A DNA stretch of 64,000 bases. Origin: an uncultured Gammaproteobacteria bacterium. Its GTDB lineage: Bacteria; Pseudomonadota; Gammaproteobacteria; Arenicellales; JAANXG01. Every line of letters starts with the position of its first letter. Position 1 is the first letter of the stretch. The translations under genes and the position numbers were made by a program. The notes beneath the pieces were generated by a model. The model saw only the letters and a program-made list of their open reading frames with translations. It ran no database searches and had not been told where the DNA came from. This document shows, piece after piece, positions 9,070-18,704 of the stretch. The stretch is taken from NCBI GenBank assembly GCA_947258785.1, contig CAMYJT010000018.1, positions 1-64,000 of the forward strand, written 5' to 3'.

Positions 9070-10254
9070 ATGGTTTGTCCCTTACCCATTGAGACCGAAA
9101 TCGGTCGTTTGCCGCCGCTCAATCCAGAGGAACGCGGTGTGAGCCGCCGCTTGGCCGAGCGCATCGCGGATGAGATTTCCCGGTCTGGTGGTGCCATTGA
9201 TTTCAGCCGGTTTATGGAGCTGGCGCTCTACAGCCCTGAATTCGGCTACTACACCGGTGGAAGGCAGAAGTTCGGCGCGGCCGGTGATTTTGTCACCGCG
9301 CCGGAACTCGGTAATTTATTCGCGCGTTGTCTGGCCCATCAGATTGCCGAAGTGCTTCGCGGTCTCGGCGGCGGCGCCGTGTTGGAGGTCGGGGCCGGGA
9401 GAGGATTGCTGGCGGCGGACCTGTTGGTGGCGCTCGATGCGCTGGGAAGCGCACCGGACCAGTACTACATACTCGAGACCAGCGCCGCCCTGGCGGCGCA
9501 ACAACGTGAGACGCTGACGGCTCGCGCGCCCGGCGTCCATCAACGGGTGCGGTGGTTGCAGGGGTGGCCGGATCGCTTGCAGGGGGTGATCGTCGGTAAC
9601 GAGCTGCTCGACGCCATGCCGGTACAGCGCTTCTGTATCACTCGATCGGGTGCGCGGTTGATCGGGGTGGGGTGGCGCGACGGGAAATTCGTGGAGCAGG
9701 TACACGCCACGCCGGCTCCCGACTGTTGTGAGTTCATCCAGGGTCTCGAATTGCCGGTCGGTTACGTGTCGGAGTTGCACGTCCAGGCCCAGGCCTGGGT
9801 CCGCTCGGTGGCCGAGGTGCTGGATGCGGGGCTCGTGCTGCTGATTGATTACGGCTTTCCGATGCATGAGTTCTACCACGCGGACCGTGGCCAGGGGACC
9901 CTGATGTGTCATTATCGTCACCGCGCTCATGGTAACCCGTATGTCCTCGTCGGAATGCAGGACATCACCGCCCACATCGATTTTTCCGCCATCGCCCGCG
10001 TCGCGCAGGAGTCCGGACTGGACGTGCTCGGCTATACGCAACAGGCGCCTTTCTTGTTGTCGTTGGGATTGATGCAGATCGTCGAGGCCGAGACACAGGA
10101 GTCGCTCGCGGAACAGCTCGCACTGGCCCAGCAGGTCAAAAAACTTACCCTGCCGTCGGAAATGGGCGAGCTGTTTAAGGTCATTGCCTTGGGCAAAGGG
10201 ATAGCGCCGCCACTCAGTGGATTCCGTCTGTCCGATCACCGGGGCCGCTTGTGA
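9070..10254 (+). CDS. MidA/NDUFAF7-family SAM-dependent methyltransferase
   Basis: A 394-residue member of the class I methyltransferase family (formerly DUF185) whose eukaryotic member NDUFAF7 methylates an arginine of a complex I subunit. Seen here are the conserved N-terminal block SPEFGYYTGGRQKFGAAGDFVTA in part, the SAM loop LEVGAGRGLLAADLL, the GNELLDAMPVQRF motif after the fold, and a GLVLLIDYGF segment. Its substrate in bacteria is not established. It is divergent from the SDR gene and its stop overlaps the uppP start (TGATG). Confidence 0.9.
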   Translation: MVCPLPIETEIGRLPPLNPEERGVSRRLAERIADEISRSGGAIDFSRFMELALYSPEFGYYTGGRQKFGAAGDFVTAPELGNLFARCLAHQIAEVLRGLGGGAVLEVGAGRGLLAADLLVALDALGSAPDQYYILETSAALAAQQRETLTARAPGVHQRVRWLQGWPDRLQGVIVGNELLDAMPVQRFCITRSGARLIGVGWRDGKFVEQVHATPAPDCCEFIQGLELPVGYVSELHVQAQAWVRSVAEVLDAGLVLLIDYGFPMHEFYHADRGQGTLMCHYRHRAHGNPYVLVGMQDITAHIDFSAIARVAQESGLDVLGYTQQAPFLLSLGLMQIVEAETQESLAEQLALAQQVKKLTLPSEMGELFKVIALGKGIAPPLSGFRLSDHRGRL

Positions 10255-11051
10255 TGGACTGGGTGCAGGCGACGGTGCTGGCCGTACTGCAGGGATTGAC
10301 CGAGTTCCTGCCGATCTCCAGCTCGGCCCACCTCATCCTAGTCCCACACCTGTTCGGGTGGGTGGATCAGGGCCTGTCCTTCGACGTGGCTGTGCACGTG
10401 GGCAGCTTGACCGCAGTGCTGTTTTATTTTCGTATTCAACTGCGGGAATTGACGTCCGCTTGGTGGTGTCAGCTGCGCGGCGGCCGGGGGAGCCCGGACA
10501 GCCGCCTGGCGTGGGCATTGATCATCGCCACCGTGCCGGTGGTGCTGCTCGGCGGCGGTTTCAACGACTCGGTCGAAACCTACCTGCGTCATCCATTGAT
10601 CATTGCGGCCGCCACCCTGATCTTCGCGCTGGTGTTGTGGTGGTCGGACCGAGCCGGCGCCCGCACGAAAACGCTCACCGATTTGACCTGGCCCGAGGCG
10701 ATCGCCATCGGTTGCGCCCAGGCGGTGGCGCTGGTTCCGGGCACGTCCCGATCGGGAATAACCATGAGCGCCGGTCTCTGGCTTGGCTTGACGCGCAAAG
10801 AGGCGGCGCGGTTTTCGTTTCTGTTGTCGATACCGGTGATACTGCTGGCCGGGGTGAAAAAGTCACTGGATCTGTTGGCGGCACCGGGTCCGGTGTCCTG
10901 GTTGCTGGTGTGGTGGGGGGCCATTGTCTCCGGTGTCATGGCGTTTTTGTGCATTCACTGGTTTTTGAAGCTGATCGAACGCGCCGGTGTACTGCCCTTT
11001 GTCTGGTACCGCATAGTTCTGGCCGTCGCTTTGTTCTGGATCTACCTATAG
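10254..11051 (+). CDS. uppP: Undecaprenyl-diphosphatase UppP (BacA)
   Basis: Integral membrane phosphatase that recycles undecaprenyl pyrophosphate to the monophosphate carrier for peptidoglycan and other envelope polymers. Two inverted motif blocks are visible: GLTEFLPISSSAHL near residues 16-29, and ALVPGTSRSGITMSAGLWLG in the second half, together with several hydrophobic helices. It is 265 residues, typical. The start codon shares its A with the stop of the upstream methyltransferase gene. Confidence 0.96.
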   Translation: MDWVQATVLAVLQGLTEFLPISSSAHLILVPHLFGWVDQGLSFDVAVHVGSLTAVLFYFRIQLRELTSAWWCQLRGGRGSPDSRLAWALIIATVPVVLLGGGFNDSVETYLRHPLIIAAATLIFALVLWWSDRAGARTKTLTDLTWPEAIAIGCAQAVALVPGTSRSGITMSAGLWLGLTRKEAARFSFLLSIPVILLAGVKKSLDLLAAPGPVSWLLVWWGAIVSGVMAFLCIHWFLKLIERAGVLPFVWYRIVLAVALFWIYL

Positions 11052-11074
11052 CCGTAGTGCTTTGCCCATTTTCA

Positions 11075-12325
11075 TTAGGGGCGCGGCGCCGGCCGCCAGT
11101 TTCGCACCGCTTGGCGCATCGCCGCGCAGCGCTGACGCTCGATCTCTTTGGCGATGTCCGCGCCGGTTCGGGATTGCGCGATCCTGCCGGTGTCCACCGA
11201 AACCGCGGCCTCGAAGTATCGGCGCAGGACTTCGGTCTGCCGGTAGGGGTAATTTTCATAACCGGAACGGCCGCGCATATCGGCTTCGCAGGCCACCGCA
11301 AACTGGGTCACCCGTTCCGGTCGATGAAAGGCATCCAGGTGTTCCAGCATGTTCAAAACGGTGGACACCCGCAGTTGTTCGATGCCGTGCATTGCCAAGT
11401 GATACTCGCAGACCAACAGGCCGAGATCGCGGTGCTGGTTGGGAACCCGCAGCCGGGCACACAGCGCGCGGATCGGTCCAAGCCCCAAACACTCATGACC
11501 GATATGGCGGGGCCACTCGGACCGCGGAGTCTCGCCCTTGCCAAGATCGTGAACCAGCGCCGCAAACTGCACCCGGGTGTCGTCGGTCAACCGTGCAGCC
11601 TGGTCGATTACCAGCGCGATGTGTTCACCGGTGTCGATCTCGGGGTGGTATTTGCTGGTCTGCGGGACGCCGAACAATCCGTCGATCTCCGGAGTAATCC
11701 GCGCCAGCGCGCCGCACGCACGCAGGGCCCGTAGGAACAGCGACGGTCTCGTTTCGCCCAGCGCCAGCCGCAATTCGTTCCAGACCCGTTCCGGCACAAG
11801 GGCGTCGACCTCGCCGTTGTCGGTCATCTGGCGCATTAGCGCCATTGTCTCGTCGGCGATTGAAAAGTCATAACGTGCGGCGAATCGCGCAACCCGCAGC
11901 ACCCGTACTGGGTCTTCGACGAAGGCCTCGGAGACATGGCGCAACACCCCGTTGTGCAAATCGTCGCGACCCCCGAAGTAGTCGATGACACGGCCGTCCG
12001 TGGCCTGCGCCATGGCGTTGATGGTGAGGTCACGGCGGGCCAGGTCCTGCTTCAGGGTGACCGCCGGCGAGGTGTCGAAGTCAAACCCGGTGTAGCCGGG
12101 CCGGGTCTTACGCTCCACCCGGGCCAGGGCATATTCTTCCTTGGTCTGTGGATGCAGGAACACCGGGAACTCCTTGCCTACGGGTCGATACCCGTGGCGG
12201 GCCATGATCTCCGGTGTTGCACCCACCACCACCCAATCGCGGTCCTTGACCGGTAAACCGAGGATTCGATCGCGGACCGCGCCACCGACGAGATACACTT
12301 CCAGATGTTCGGGGATGTCTGGCAT
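11075..12325 (-). CDS. cca: Multifunctional CCA tRNA nucleotidyltransferase
   Basis: Adds or repairs the 3' CCA of tRNAs. The 416-residue class II enzyme has the nucleotidyltransferase start VYLVGGAVRDRILGLPVKDRDWVVVG, with catalytic Asp in KDRDW. The template segment RRDLTINAMA and VEDPVRVLRVARFAARYDF follow, then a C-terminal HD phosphohydrolase domain (FAALVHDLGKGETPRSEWPRHIGHE). The HD part makes this the long gammaproteobacterial form, with phosphatase and 2',3'-cyclic phosphodiesterase activity. It converges with uppP. Confidence 0.97.
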   Translation of the reverse strand: MPDIPEHLEVYLVGGAVRDRILGLPVKDRDWVVVGATPEIMARHGYRPVGKEFPVFLHPQTKEEYALARVERKTRPGYTGFDFDTSPAVTLKQDLARRDLTINAMAQATDGRVIDYFGGRDDLHNGVLRHVSEAFVEDPVRVLRVARFAARYDFSIADETMALMRQMTDNGEVDALVPERVWNELRLALGETRPSLFLRALRACGALARITPEIDGLFGVPQTSKYHPEIDTGEHIALVIDQAARLTDDTRVQFAALVHDLGKGETPRSEWPRHIGHECLGLGPIRALCARLRVPNQHRDLGLLVCEYHLAMHGIEQLRVSTVLNMLEHLDAFHRPERVTQFAVACEADMRGRSGYENYPYRQTEVLRRYFEAAVSVDTGRIAQSRTGADIAKEIERQRCAAMRQAVRNWRPAPRP

Positions 12326-12371
12326 AGTCAGGTCGAAACTTACTGTCTACGCAGGTGTTCTAGCAAGGGGA

Positions 12372-13436
12372 ATGATGGTCATTTCACCGCGGGTGCTGCA
12401 TATCCTGGTGGTTGCCGGGTTGACCGCGCTGATCGCGGGATGTGCGACCGTGGGTTACTACGCCCAGTCGATCCATGGGCAGCTGGATATCATGCTGCGC
12501 AGTCGCCCCATATCCACCGTTATTGCGCAACCGGCCACCGCCGAGCGGGTCAAGGATAAGCTCGCCAAGGTGCTCGAGATGCGCCGGTTCGCCAGTGAAG
12601 TGCTGGGGTTGCCCAACAATCGGAGCTACACCCGATATGCCGATGTGGGCCGGCAGTATGCGGTATGGAACGTGTTCGCCGCCCCGGAGCTGTCGCTGAG
12701 CCCACGTCAATGGTGCTTTCCCGTCGTCGGCTGCGTGGTCTATCGAGGCTACTTCGCCTTCACCGACGCGCAGGCGTTTGCGGACCAACTCCAGGCCGAG
12801 AGCCAGGACGTGTTCATCGGCGGTGTCCCCGCCTATTCGACACTGGGCTGGTTCACCGATCCCGTCCTGAACACAGTGTTGGACTACCCGGAAGCGGAGC
12901 TTGCCGGGCTGATCTTTCACGAGCTGGCTCATCAGGCGGTGTATGTAAAAAACGACTCGGTGTTTAACGAATCGTTCGCGACCGCTGTCGAGTTGGAGGG
13001 CGTCACGCGTTGGCTGCAAAGCCGCCAGGATGCCCGAGCCCTCAACGCCTACCAGGTGAGAAAACAGCGTGATCAGGCGGTCATCCGGCTGATTCTGTCG
13101 CATCGGCAACGCTTGTCGCGAGTTTACGCAGCCGATCGCACCGACGCCTGGAAGCGGGCGCAGAAACGCGCCGTTATTACCGAGCTGCGTTCCAAGTTCG
13201 AACGGTTGGCGGCGCAGTGGCCGGGATACGCCCGGTTCAGGTTGTGGTTTTCGGAATCGATCAACAACGCCAAATTAGTCGCCGTTTCCGCGTATCACGA
13301 CTGGGTACCGGCGTTTGCCGCACTCCTCGAGCGGTCCGGTGGCGACCTGCGGTCGTTTCTCGACGCGGTGCGGCGGTTGTCGCGAAGGGACCAGGCGGAG
13401 CGGGATCGGCAACTGCGCGCGCTGATGCCGGAATGA
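12372..13436 (+). CDS. Putative zinc aminopeptidase lipoprotein
   Basis: A 354-residue protein beginning with a lipoprotein signal peptide: a hydrophobic stretch ending LIAGC at the lipobox cysteine. The peptidase signature LIFHELAHQAVYVKNDSVFNE contains HExxH and a downstream Glu two helices later, the arrangement of the proteobacterial aminopeptidase family formerly of unknown function (PF10023). The substrate is unknown and membrane anchoring on the periplasmic side is expected. Two ATGs (12372 and 12375) are possible starts. It is divergent from cca. Confidence 0.82.
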   Translation: MMVISPRVLHILVVAGLTALIAGCATVGYYAQSIHGQLDIMLRSRPISTVIAQPATAERVKDKLAKVLEMRRFASEVLGLPNNRSYTRYADVGRQYAVWNVFAAPELSLSPRQWCFPVVGCVVYRGYFAFTDAQAFADQLQAESQDVFIGGVPAYSTLGWFTDPVLNTVLDYPEAELAGLIFHELAHQAVYVKNDSVFNESFATAVELEGVTRWLQSRQDARALNAYQVRKQRDQAVIRLILSHRQRLSRVYAADRTDAWKRAQKRAVITELRSKFERLAAQWPGYARFRLWFSESINNAKLVAVSAYHDWVPAFAALLERSGGDLRSFLDAVRRLSRRDQAERDRQLRALMPE

Positions 13437-13461
13437 CGGGCTGGCCGGAGTCTGCCGGTGT

Positions 13462-14412
13462 TCAGCGGCCAGCGAATTTACGAAGCTTGTTCAGCGGCTC
13501 CGATCGTTTTTTCAAGTACGTCGGCACCACCGCCTCCATCGGCGTTGGAGTGATTTCGAACACCTCTGGAAAGCCGCCATCGCACACGCTGTCGATCCGC
13601 ATCGAGTTGTAGTTATCGAGCGTGAACGGTTTGCCCGGGACTAACTGCATTGCCAAGGCCTGCAGGCGCGATTGCCAGTCCGACAGCGGAATGATGCGTC
13701 GCTTGAGGCCGAGTTCATGGGTGATGTAGTTCACCAGTTCCAACAGACTGTAGGCCCTGGGCCCGCAGAGGTTGTAACGCTGACCAAAGGTATCGTGATC
13801 CTTGACGGCCTGTACAAAGCATTGGGCGACGTCTTCCACATAAACCGGTTGGAAGCGGGCGCGGGGGCAGGCCAGGGGTAAGAACAGCGGCATTGTCTGC
13901 AACAAGCCGGCAAACCGGTTGATGAAGCTGTCCCGGGGCCCGAATATCACCGACGGACGAAAACTGGTGACCTGGAAGCTCCCGGAACCGGCCGATTCAT
14001 GTACGAAGTCTTCCGCCTCGGCTTTGCTACGCAGATACTTACTGGGACCGTCTTTTTCAGCATGCAGCCCACTCATGTGCAACAAGCGCGGTACACCGGT
14101 CTGCGTCATGGCCTCCACGACCTTGTTGGCAAGTTCTACATGGATCCGCTGGAAGCTGTTCTTGCCCGATGAGTTGAGTATTCCGATGAGGTTGATGACC
14201 GCGTCGGACTCCTGGAACTGCTCGCGTAAAAAACCCAGCTCGTTGACATCCCCTTCGACCAAGGTCAAAGAGGGAAACACCAGCATGTCGCGCTGGCGTT
14301 CGCGGCGACGGGTGAGCACCTTGACGTTGTGGCGTTGGGCCACCAGTTTGGGCGCAATACTCCGTCCGACGAAGCCGCTGCCGCCGAGTATGCAGATATT
14401 TAAAGTGGACAT
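13462..14412 (-). CDS. NDUFA9-like NAD(P)-binding protein
   Basis: A 316-residue atypical/extended SDR. It begins NICILGGSGFVGRSIAPKL (Rossmann GGSGFVG), has VINLIGIL and a HMSGL strand, and lacks a clear YxxxK in the usual place. It matches the bacterial group described as complex I NDUFA9-like, where the eukaryotic subunit binds NADPH structurally. A role in quinone or respiratory metabolism is only a family-based guess. It converges with the lipoprotein gene, and pyrE starts 5' of it in the same direction. Confidence 0.8.
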   Translation of the reverse strand: MSTLNICILGGSGFVGRSIAPKLVAQRHNVKVLTRRRERQRDMLVFPSLTLVEGDVNELGFLREQFQESDAVINLIGILNSSGKNSFQRIHVELANKVVEAMTQTGVPRLLHMSGLHAEKDGPSKYLRSKAEAEDFVHESAGSGSFQVTSFRPSVIFGPRDSFINRFAGLLQTMPLFLPLACPRARFQPVYVEDVAQCFVQAVKDHDTFGQRYNLCGPRAYSLLELVNYITHELGLKRRIIPLSDWQSRLQALAMQLVPGKPFTLDNYNSMRIDSVCDGGFPEVFEITPTPMEAVVPTYLKKRSEPLNKLRKFAGR

Positions 14413-14444
14413 AATGAGAGGCCTGCCTGTAACAATGTTGGACG

Positions 14445-15113
14445 TTAAATCGGAGTGACATCACCGCCGATTACACCGTATTGTCGTTGATAGCAGCTGA
14501 TCGCATCCAGCTGCGCCGCGTGGTCTTCATGTTGTGCAAGATATTCGATTAGGATTGACAGGGTGACGATGGCGTATACCGGAATTTGATAGCGTTGATG
14601 GATGGCTTGGGTCGCGGTCGCGGCACCCCGGTCGGCCTGTTCTTGGCGGTCCAGGGCGATGAATACGGCCGCCGCACTGGCGCCGGCCTGCCGGATCAAC
14701 TCCACGGAATTGGCCACCGACAATCCCGCCGACACCACATCATCGATGATGGCGACACGGCCCTCGAGCCGCGCGCCGACGACGCCTCCCCCCTCGCCGT
14801 GATCCTTGATTTCCTTGCGGTTGAACGCGTACGGCAGGTCGAGCCGATGGTGGTGGGCCAGGGCGATGGCGGTTGCGCTCACCAGTGGGATGCCTTTGTA
14901 CGCCGGGCCGAACAGCATGTCAAAGGTTTCCTCCCGGTCGGCGATCGTGTGGGCATAAAATTCGCCCAATCGCATGAGGGCGCCGCCGCTGTTGAATGAA
15001 CCGGCATTGAAAAAATACGGACTTTTGCGGCCCGATTTCAATTTGAATTCACCAAAACGCAGCGCTCCGTGCGCAATGACGAAGTCCAGGAATTCACACT
15101 GGTATGGCTTCAT
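14445..15113 (-). CDS. pyrE: Orotate phosphoribosyltransferase
   Basis: Converts orotate and PRPP to orotidine 5'-phosphate in pyrimidine synthesis. It has the N-terminal FGEFKLKSGRKSPYFFNAG block, the catalytic loop with YAFNRKEIKDHGEGG, and the PRPP loop VAIIDDVVSAGLS. The product is 222 residues, beginning MKPYQCEFLDF at 15113; the open frame runs upstream to 15170 without family similarity. It is divergent from xthA across a 95-base gap. Confidence 0.97.
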   Translation of the reverse strand: MKPYQCEFLDFVIAHGALRFGEFKLKSGRKSPYFFNAGSFNSGGALMRLGEFYAHTIADREETFDMLFGPAYKGIPLVSATAIALAHHHRLDLPYAFNRKEIKDHGEGGGVVGARLEGRVAIIDDVVSAGLSVANSVELIRQAGASAAAVFIALDRQEQADRGAATATQAIHQRYQIPVYAIVTLSILIEYLAQHEDHAAQLDAISCYQRQYGVIGGDVTPI

Positions 15114-15208
15114 ATTTTGATGGACTGCGGACGATTCGTTTTTTGGGCCGCTCCCTGGCACAGCGTCCACGACGCCAGTATTATACGCCGCCTTGTTCAG
15201 GAAGGCCG

Positions 15209-15982
15209 ATGAGAATCATCACGCTGAATGTAAACGGGATACGCGCCGCGGCGCGCAAGGGCTTGTTTGACTGGCTGCGCGCGCAGCAGGCGGACGTCGT
15301 CTGTCTGCAGGAACTGAAGGCCAGCCCCGACCAACTGCAGGACCCCGTTTTCCGTCCCGACGGTTATCACCGCTGGTTTCACTGCGCGGAGAAACCCGGC
15401 TACAGTGGTGTCGCGATCTACGCCCGCCGCCCGGCGGACGCGGTCACGCCAGGGCTGGGCTGGCCGGATTTCGATGCCGAGGCGCGCTATCTGCAGGCCG
15501 ATTTTGGCAAACTCAGTGTCGTGTCGCTGTATCTGCCGTCGGGCTCGAGCAGCGAGGCCAGGCAATCGGCTAAATTCGATTTCATGGAGCGTTTCACCGG
15601 AGTGCTGAAGACACTGCGGCGCAAGCGGCGCGATTACGTAATCTGTGGTGACTGGAACATCGCTCACCGGCAGATCGACCTGAAGAACTGGCGCGCGAAT
15701 CAGAAGCATTCTGGGTTCCTGCCGGAGGAGCGGGCCTGGATGGACTGGTTGTTCGGACCGGCCGGTTACGTGGATGCCTTTCGCGTCGTGAATCAAGAGC
15801 CCGAGCAATACACGTGGTGGTCGAACCGTGGACAGGCGTGGGCCAAGAATGTCGGGTGGCGCATCGATTATCAGGTCATTACACCGCGGCTGGAGCACAA
15901 CGTTCAGGCGGCGTACATTTACAAAAACGAGCGTTTCTCCGATCACGCACCGCTGATTCTGGATTACCACATCGCGCAATGA
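15209..15982 (+). CDS. xthA: Exodeoxyribonuclease III
   Basis: AP endonuclease and 3'-5' exonuclease of base-excision repair. The 257-residue product starts MRIITLNVNGIRAAARKG and contains VVCLQELKA with the metal-binding Glu, CGDWNIAH for the catalytic Asp/Asn pair, and YTWWSNRGQAWAKNVGWRID followed by a terminal SDHAPL with the catalytic His. Its stop overlaps the next gene's start (ATGA), so the two genes form a transcription unit. Confidence 0.96.
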   Translation: MRIITLNVNGIRAAARKGLFDWLRAQQADVVCLQELKASPDQLQDPVFRPDGYHRWFHCAEKPGYSGVAIYARRPADAVTPGLGWPDFDAEARYLQADFGKLSVVSLYLPSGSSSEARQSAKFDFMERFTGVLKTLRRKRRDYVICGDWNIAHRQIDLKNWRANQKHSGFLPEERAWMDWLFGPAGYVDAFRVVNQEPEQYTWWSNRGQAWAKNVGWRIDYQVITPRLEHNVQAAYIYKNERFSDHAPLILDYHIAQ

Positions 15983-17343
15983 ACAACGGGATGGGCGCTG
16001 AACGTTTGAGTTGGGCCCAAGCGCTCCAGGTCTACACACGGCCCCGTGTGGTCACCATGTTGTTTCTGGGTTTTTCCGCCGGTCTGCCTTTGCTGCTGGT
16101 GTTCGGGACCTTGTCGGCGTGGCTGCGCGACATCGGCGTCGACCGCAGCACAATCGGGCACGTGTCGTGGGTGGCCACGCTGTACGCACTGAAATTCGCC
16201 TGGGCGCCCGTGGTAGACCGCGTGCCGATCCCGGTGTTGACCCGCTGCTTGGGCCAGCGTCGTGGCTGGATGCTGGCGGCACAAATCGGCGTCATCACCG
16301 GCTTGTTGGCGATGGCGACCAGCGATCCTACGGACAGCTTGGGCGCAGTCGTAGCCTGCGCCTTGCTGGTGGCGTTTTCTTCTGCCACCCAGGATATCAG
16401 TATCGATGCCTGGCGCATCGAGGCCGTAGATGTTGAGTACCAGGGTGCCATGGCCGCCGCGTATCAAATCGGTTATCGCGTTGGGATGATTGCCGCCGGC
16501 GCTGGGGCCTTGTACCTCGCGGATTTCCATTCGTGGTCGGTTTCCTACACCAGCATGGCCATGCTTATGCTGGTCGGTGTGGCCACCACCTTTCTCATCG
16601 GCGAACCCGATCGTCGAATCAGCGATCAGACCTGGAGACAGGAACAGCGGGTGATCGATTTTCTGGCCCGCAACCGGGACGCTTCGCCGAGGCTTCGCAA
16701 CCTCGTGGCTTGGTTCATCGGGGCGGTGGTGTGTCCGTTTACTGAATTTTTCGCACGCAATGGGCGGTGGGCGCTGGTCATACTCCTGTTCATTGGTATG
16801 TTTAGATTGAGCGACATAACCATGGGGGTGATGGCCAATCCCTTTTACATCGACATGGGGTATACCAAGTCGGAGATCGCCAGCGTGACCAAGGTGTTCG
16901 GTTTGGTCATGACCATGTTGGGCGCCGTTGCCGGCGGAGTGATGGTGGCCCATTTCGGGGTCATGCGCATGTTGCTCGTCAGCGCGGTACTGGTTGCCCT
17001 AACCAATCTGATTTTTGCCTGGCTGGCCGCCCAGCAGCCTTTAATCGAGTTGTTGATGCTGGTGATCAGCGCCGACAACCTGAGCGGCGGCATGGCCGGA
17101 TCGGTGTTCATCGCGTACCTTTCGGGGTTGACCAACCGGGCCTATACCGCCACCCAATACGCCTTGTTCAGCTCCCTCATGTTACTGCCGGCGAAGTTGT
17201 TGGGCGGTTTTTCGGGGGATGTTGTGGACGCCACCGATTATGAGGTGTTCTTCGTCTATGCAGCGGTGTTGGGGGTCCCGGCAATACTGTTGGTTTTGTA
17301 CCTCATGCGCCGTCCCGATCAAGCGGTGGGGGTGAGCCGTTAG
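15979..17343 (+). CDS. AmpG-family major facilitator permease
   Basis: A 454-residue MFS protein with about twelve to fourteen hydrophobic segments. The AmpG-like beginning is MLFLGFSAGLPLLLVFGTLSAWL, followed by GVDRSTIGHVSWVATLYALKF, the ATQDISIDAWR motif and SVFIAYLSGLTNRAYTATQYALFSS. AmpG imports anhydromuropeptides for peptidoglycan recycling; related permeases with other substrates exist, so the substrate is inferred. The start ATG 15979 overlaps the xthA stop by four bases. It converges with metW. Confidence 0.85.
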   Translation: MNNGMGAERLSWAQALQVYTRPRVVTMLFLGFSAGLPLLLVFGTLSAWLRDIGVDRSTIGHVSWVATLYALKFAWAPVVDRVPIPVLTRCLGQRRGWMLAAQIGVITGLLAMATSDPTDSLGAVVACALLVAFSSATQDISIDAWRIEAVDVEYQGAMAAAYQIGYRVGMIAAGAGALYLADFHSWSVSYTSMAMLMLVGVATTFLIGEPDRRISDQTWRQEQRVIDFLARNRDASPRLRNLVAWFIGAVVCPFTEFFARNGRWALVILLFIGMFRLSDITMGVMANPFYIDMGYTKSEIASVTKVFGLVMTMLGAVAGGVMVAHFGVMRMLLVSAVLVALTNLIFAWLAAQQPLIELLMLVISADNLSGGMAGSVFIAYLSGLTNRAYTATQYALFSSLMLLPAKLLGGFSGDVVDATDYEVFFVYAAVLGVPAILLVLYLMRRPDQAVGVSR

Positions 17344-17348
17344 GGGTG

Positions 17349-17972
17349 TTACGCCACCTTCCGGGTGAAACGATACAATGCAATCTCGCCGAGCAGATTG
17401 GGTATGACACGCAGGCCCAAGCCGGTTTGATGTGCGTGATCAACCGCCCGCCGTTCGAGAATATCGATGTTTCGTAGGTGGCAAAGATTCTCGAAATCGC
17501 GCAGCGTACAGAGATGGATGTTGGTCGTGTCGTACCAATGATGGGGCAACGCGGGGTTGACGGGCATGTGGCCGAACAATCCCAACTGCACCCGCGCGCG
17601 CCAGTGACCGAAGTTGGGAAACGTGACGATTCCCTGTGATCCGACGCGCAGCATCTCCTCCAGCAGCCGGGCCGGGAAATGTGTGGCTTGCAGTGTCAGC
17701 GATAGGATGACGAAATCGAATGAGCGATCGTCAAATTCGGCGAGTCCCTGGTCCAGGTCGGTCTGAATAACGTTGATGCCGTTGGCGAGGCACTGCGGGA
17801 TGTATTTGTCGTCCAGTTCCAAGCCGTAGCCGGTTACCTGTTTGCGATCACCCAGGTGACGCAGCAGCGCACCGTCCCCGCAGCCCAGATCGAGGACCCT
17901 GGAATTAGGGCGTATCCACTGGGCGATGATGGCGAAATCAGGTCGAATGTCGGCGGTGCGCTCGGCGGACAT
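17349..17972 (-). CDS. metW: Methionine biosynthesis protein MetW
   Basis: A 207-residue SAM-binding-fold protein with the family motifs SRVLDLGCGDGALL, GYGLELDD, DFVILSLTLQATHFP and FPNFGHWRARVQLGLFGHMP. MetW is encoded with MetX in many proteobacteria and is needed for full homoserine acyltransferase activity. It is the third gene of a leftward run metX, SRAP gene, metW, starting 12 bases after the SRAP gene. The SRAP insertion between the pair is unusual. Confidence 0.93.
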   Translation of the reverse strand: MSAERTADIRPDFAIIAQWIRPNSRVLDLGCGDGALLRHLGDRKQVTGYGLELDDKYIPQCLANGINVIQTDLDQGLAEFDDRSFDFVILSLTLQATHFPARLLEEMLRVGSQGIVTFPNFGHWRARVQLGLFGHMPVNPALPHHWYDTTNIHLCTLRDFENLCHLRNIDILERRAVDHAHQTGLGLRVIPNLLGEIALYRFTRKVA

Positions 17973-17984
17973 ACACAGGCGATG

Positions 17985-18698
17985 TTACGCGTTACGGGGT
18001 TTCGAGTGTAAAACATCGATGGGTTCGATGCATTGCGGGCTATCGTGGTTGGGATTGTTGACGTAGGTGCTGATCGGATAGGCCTGAATGGCGGCGTCGG
18101 GAAATGGCTTTATGCACCGGGCCGCCGCTTCCATGGATCCGTCCAACCAGTCCTGATGGCCGTCCCGGGGGAGGATCAACGGCATGCGAGGGTGGATGTC
18201 TTTGAGGCGTGAATTCGGTGTGGTGGTGACAATGGTGCACGACTCGACGGCGTCACCTGCGCCGGGTTCGGAGGTCTCCCACAGGCCCGCGAACGCGAAA
18301 ACGCTGCGGTCGGTCATACAGATGTGGTACGGCTGCTTGAGTTCGTGTTCCGACCACCGCCGCCACTCGTAGTAGCCGCTGGCGGGTATCAGGCAGCGGC
18401 TGCGCCGCCAGGCCCGCCGGTAAGCCGGTTTCTCCGCGAGCGTCTCGGCCTTGGCGTTGGCGGTGTGATAGCTGACTGGCCGGCCCTTTGCCCAGAATGG
18501 AATGAGGGGCCAACGCACCAGCGCCAGTTCCCGCTGATTGTCGTGCATACGAACAATGGGCACCAGGGTGGTACGCCCGCCGCTGGAAGGGCTGATGTTG
18601 TACGCCGGCGTGTCGGGCAGGCGCTCGATACCGCGGGTGATCTCAAACGCATCCATGAATGCGTCCGCGTCCGGTATCAGATTGTAACGGCCGCACAT
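17985..18698 (-). CDS. SRAP/HMCES-family abasic-site processing protein
   Basis: A 237-residue SOS response-associated peptidase family protein. It begins MCGRYN, so Cys2 becomes the N-terminal catalytic residue that forms a thiazolidine link to abasic sites in single-stranded DNA. The other active-site parts are visible: AYNISPSS, the CLIPASGYYEWRRW Glu, and the IHPRMPLIL His. Family members in E. coli (YedK) and humans (HMCES) shield abasic sites. It sits 6 bases after metX and 12 before metW, an operon position not explained by its role. Confidence 0.94.
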   Translation of the reverse strand: MCGRYNLIPDADAFMDAFEITRGIERLPDTPAYNISPSSGGRTTLVPIVRMHDNQRELALVRWPLIPFWAKGRPVSYHTANAKAETLAEKPAYRRAWRRSRCLIPASGYYEWRRWSEHELKQPYHICMTDRSVFAFAGLWETSEPGAGDAVESCTIVTTTPNSRLKDIHPRMPLILPRDGHQDWLDGSMEAAARCIKPFPDAAIQAYPISTYVNNPNHDSPQCIEPIDVLHSKPRNA

Positions 18699-18704
18699 CG
18701 TGAT

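Noticed and set aside
10217..11734. 505-codon forward open frame over uppP and cca
   Set aside because: It covers uppP in another frame and is antisense to cca; both real genes have full family motifs.
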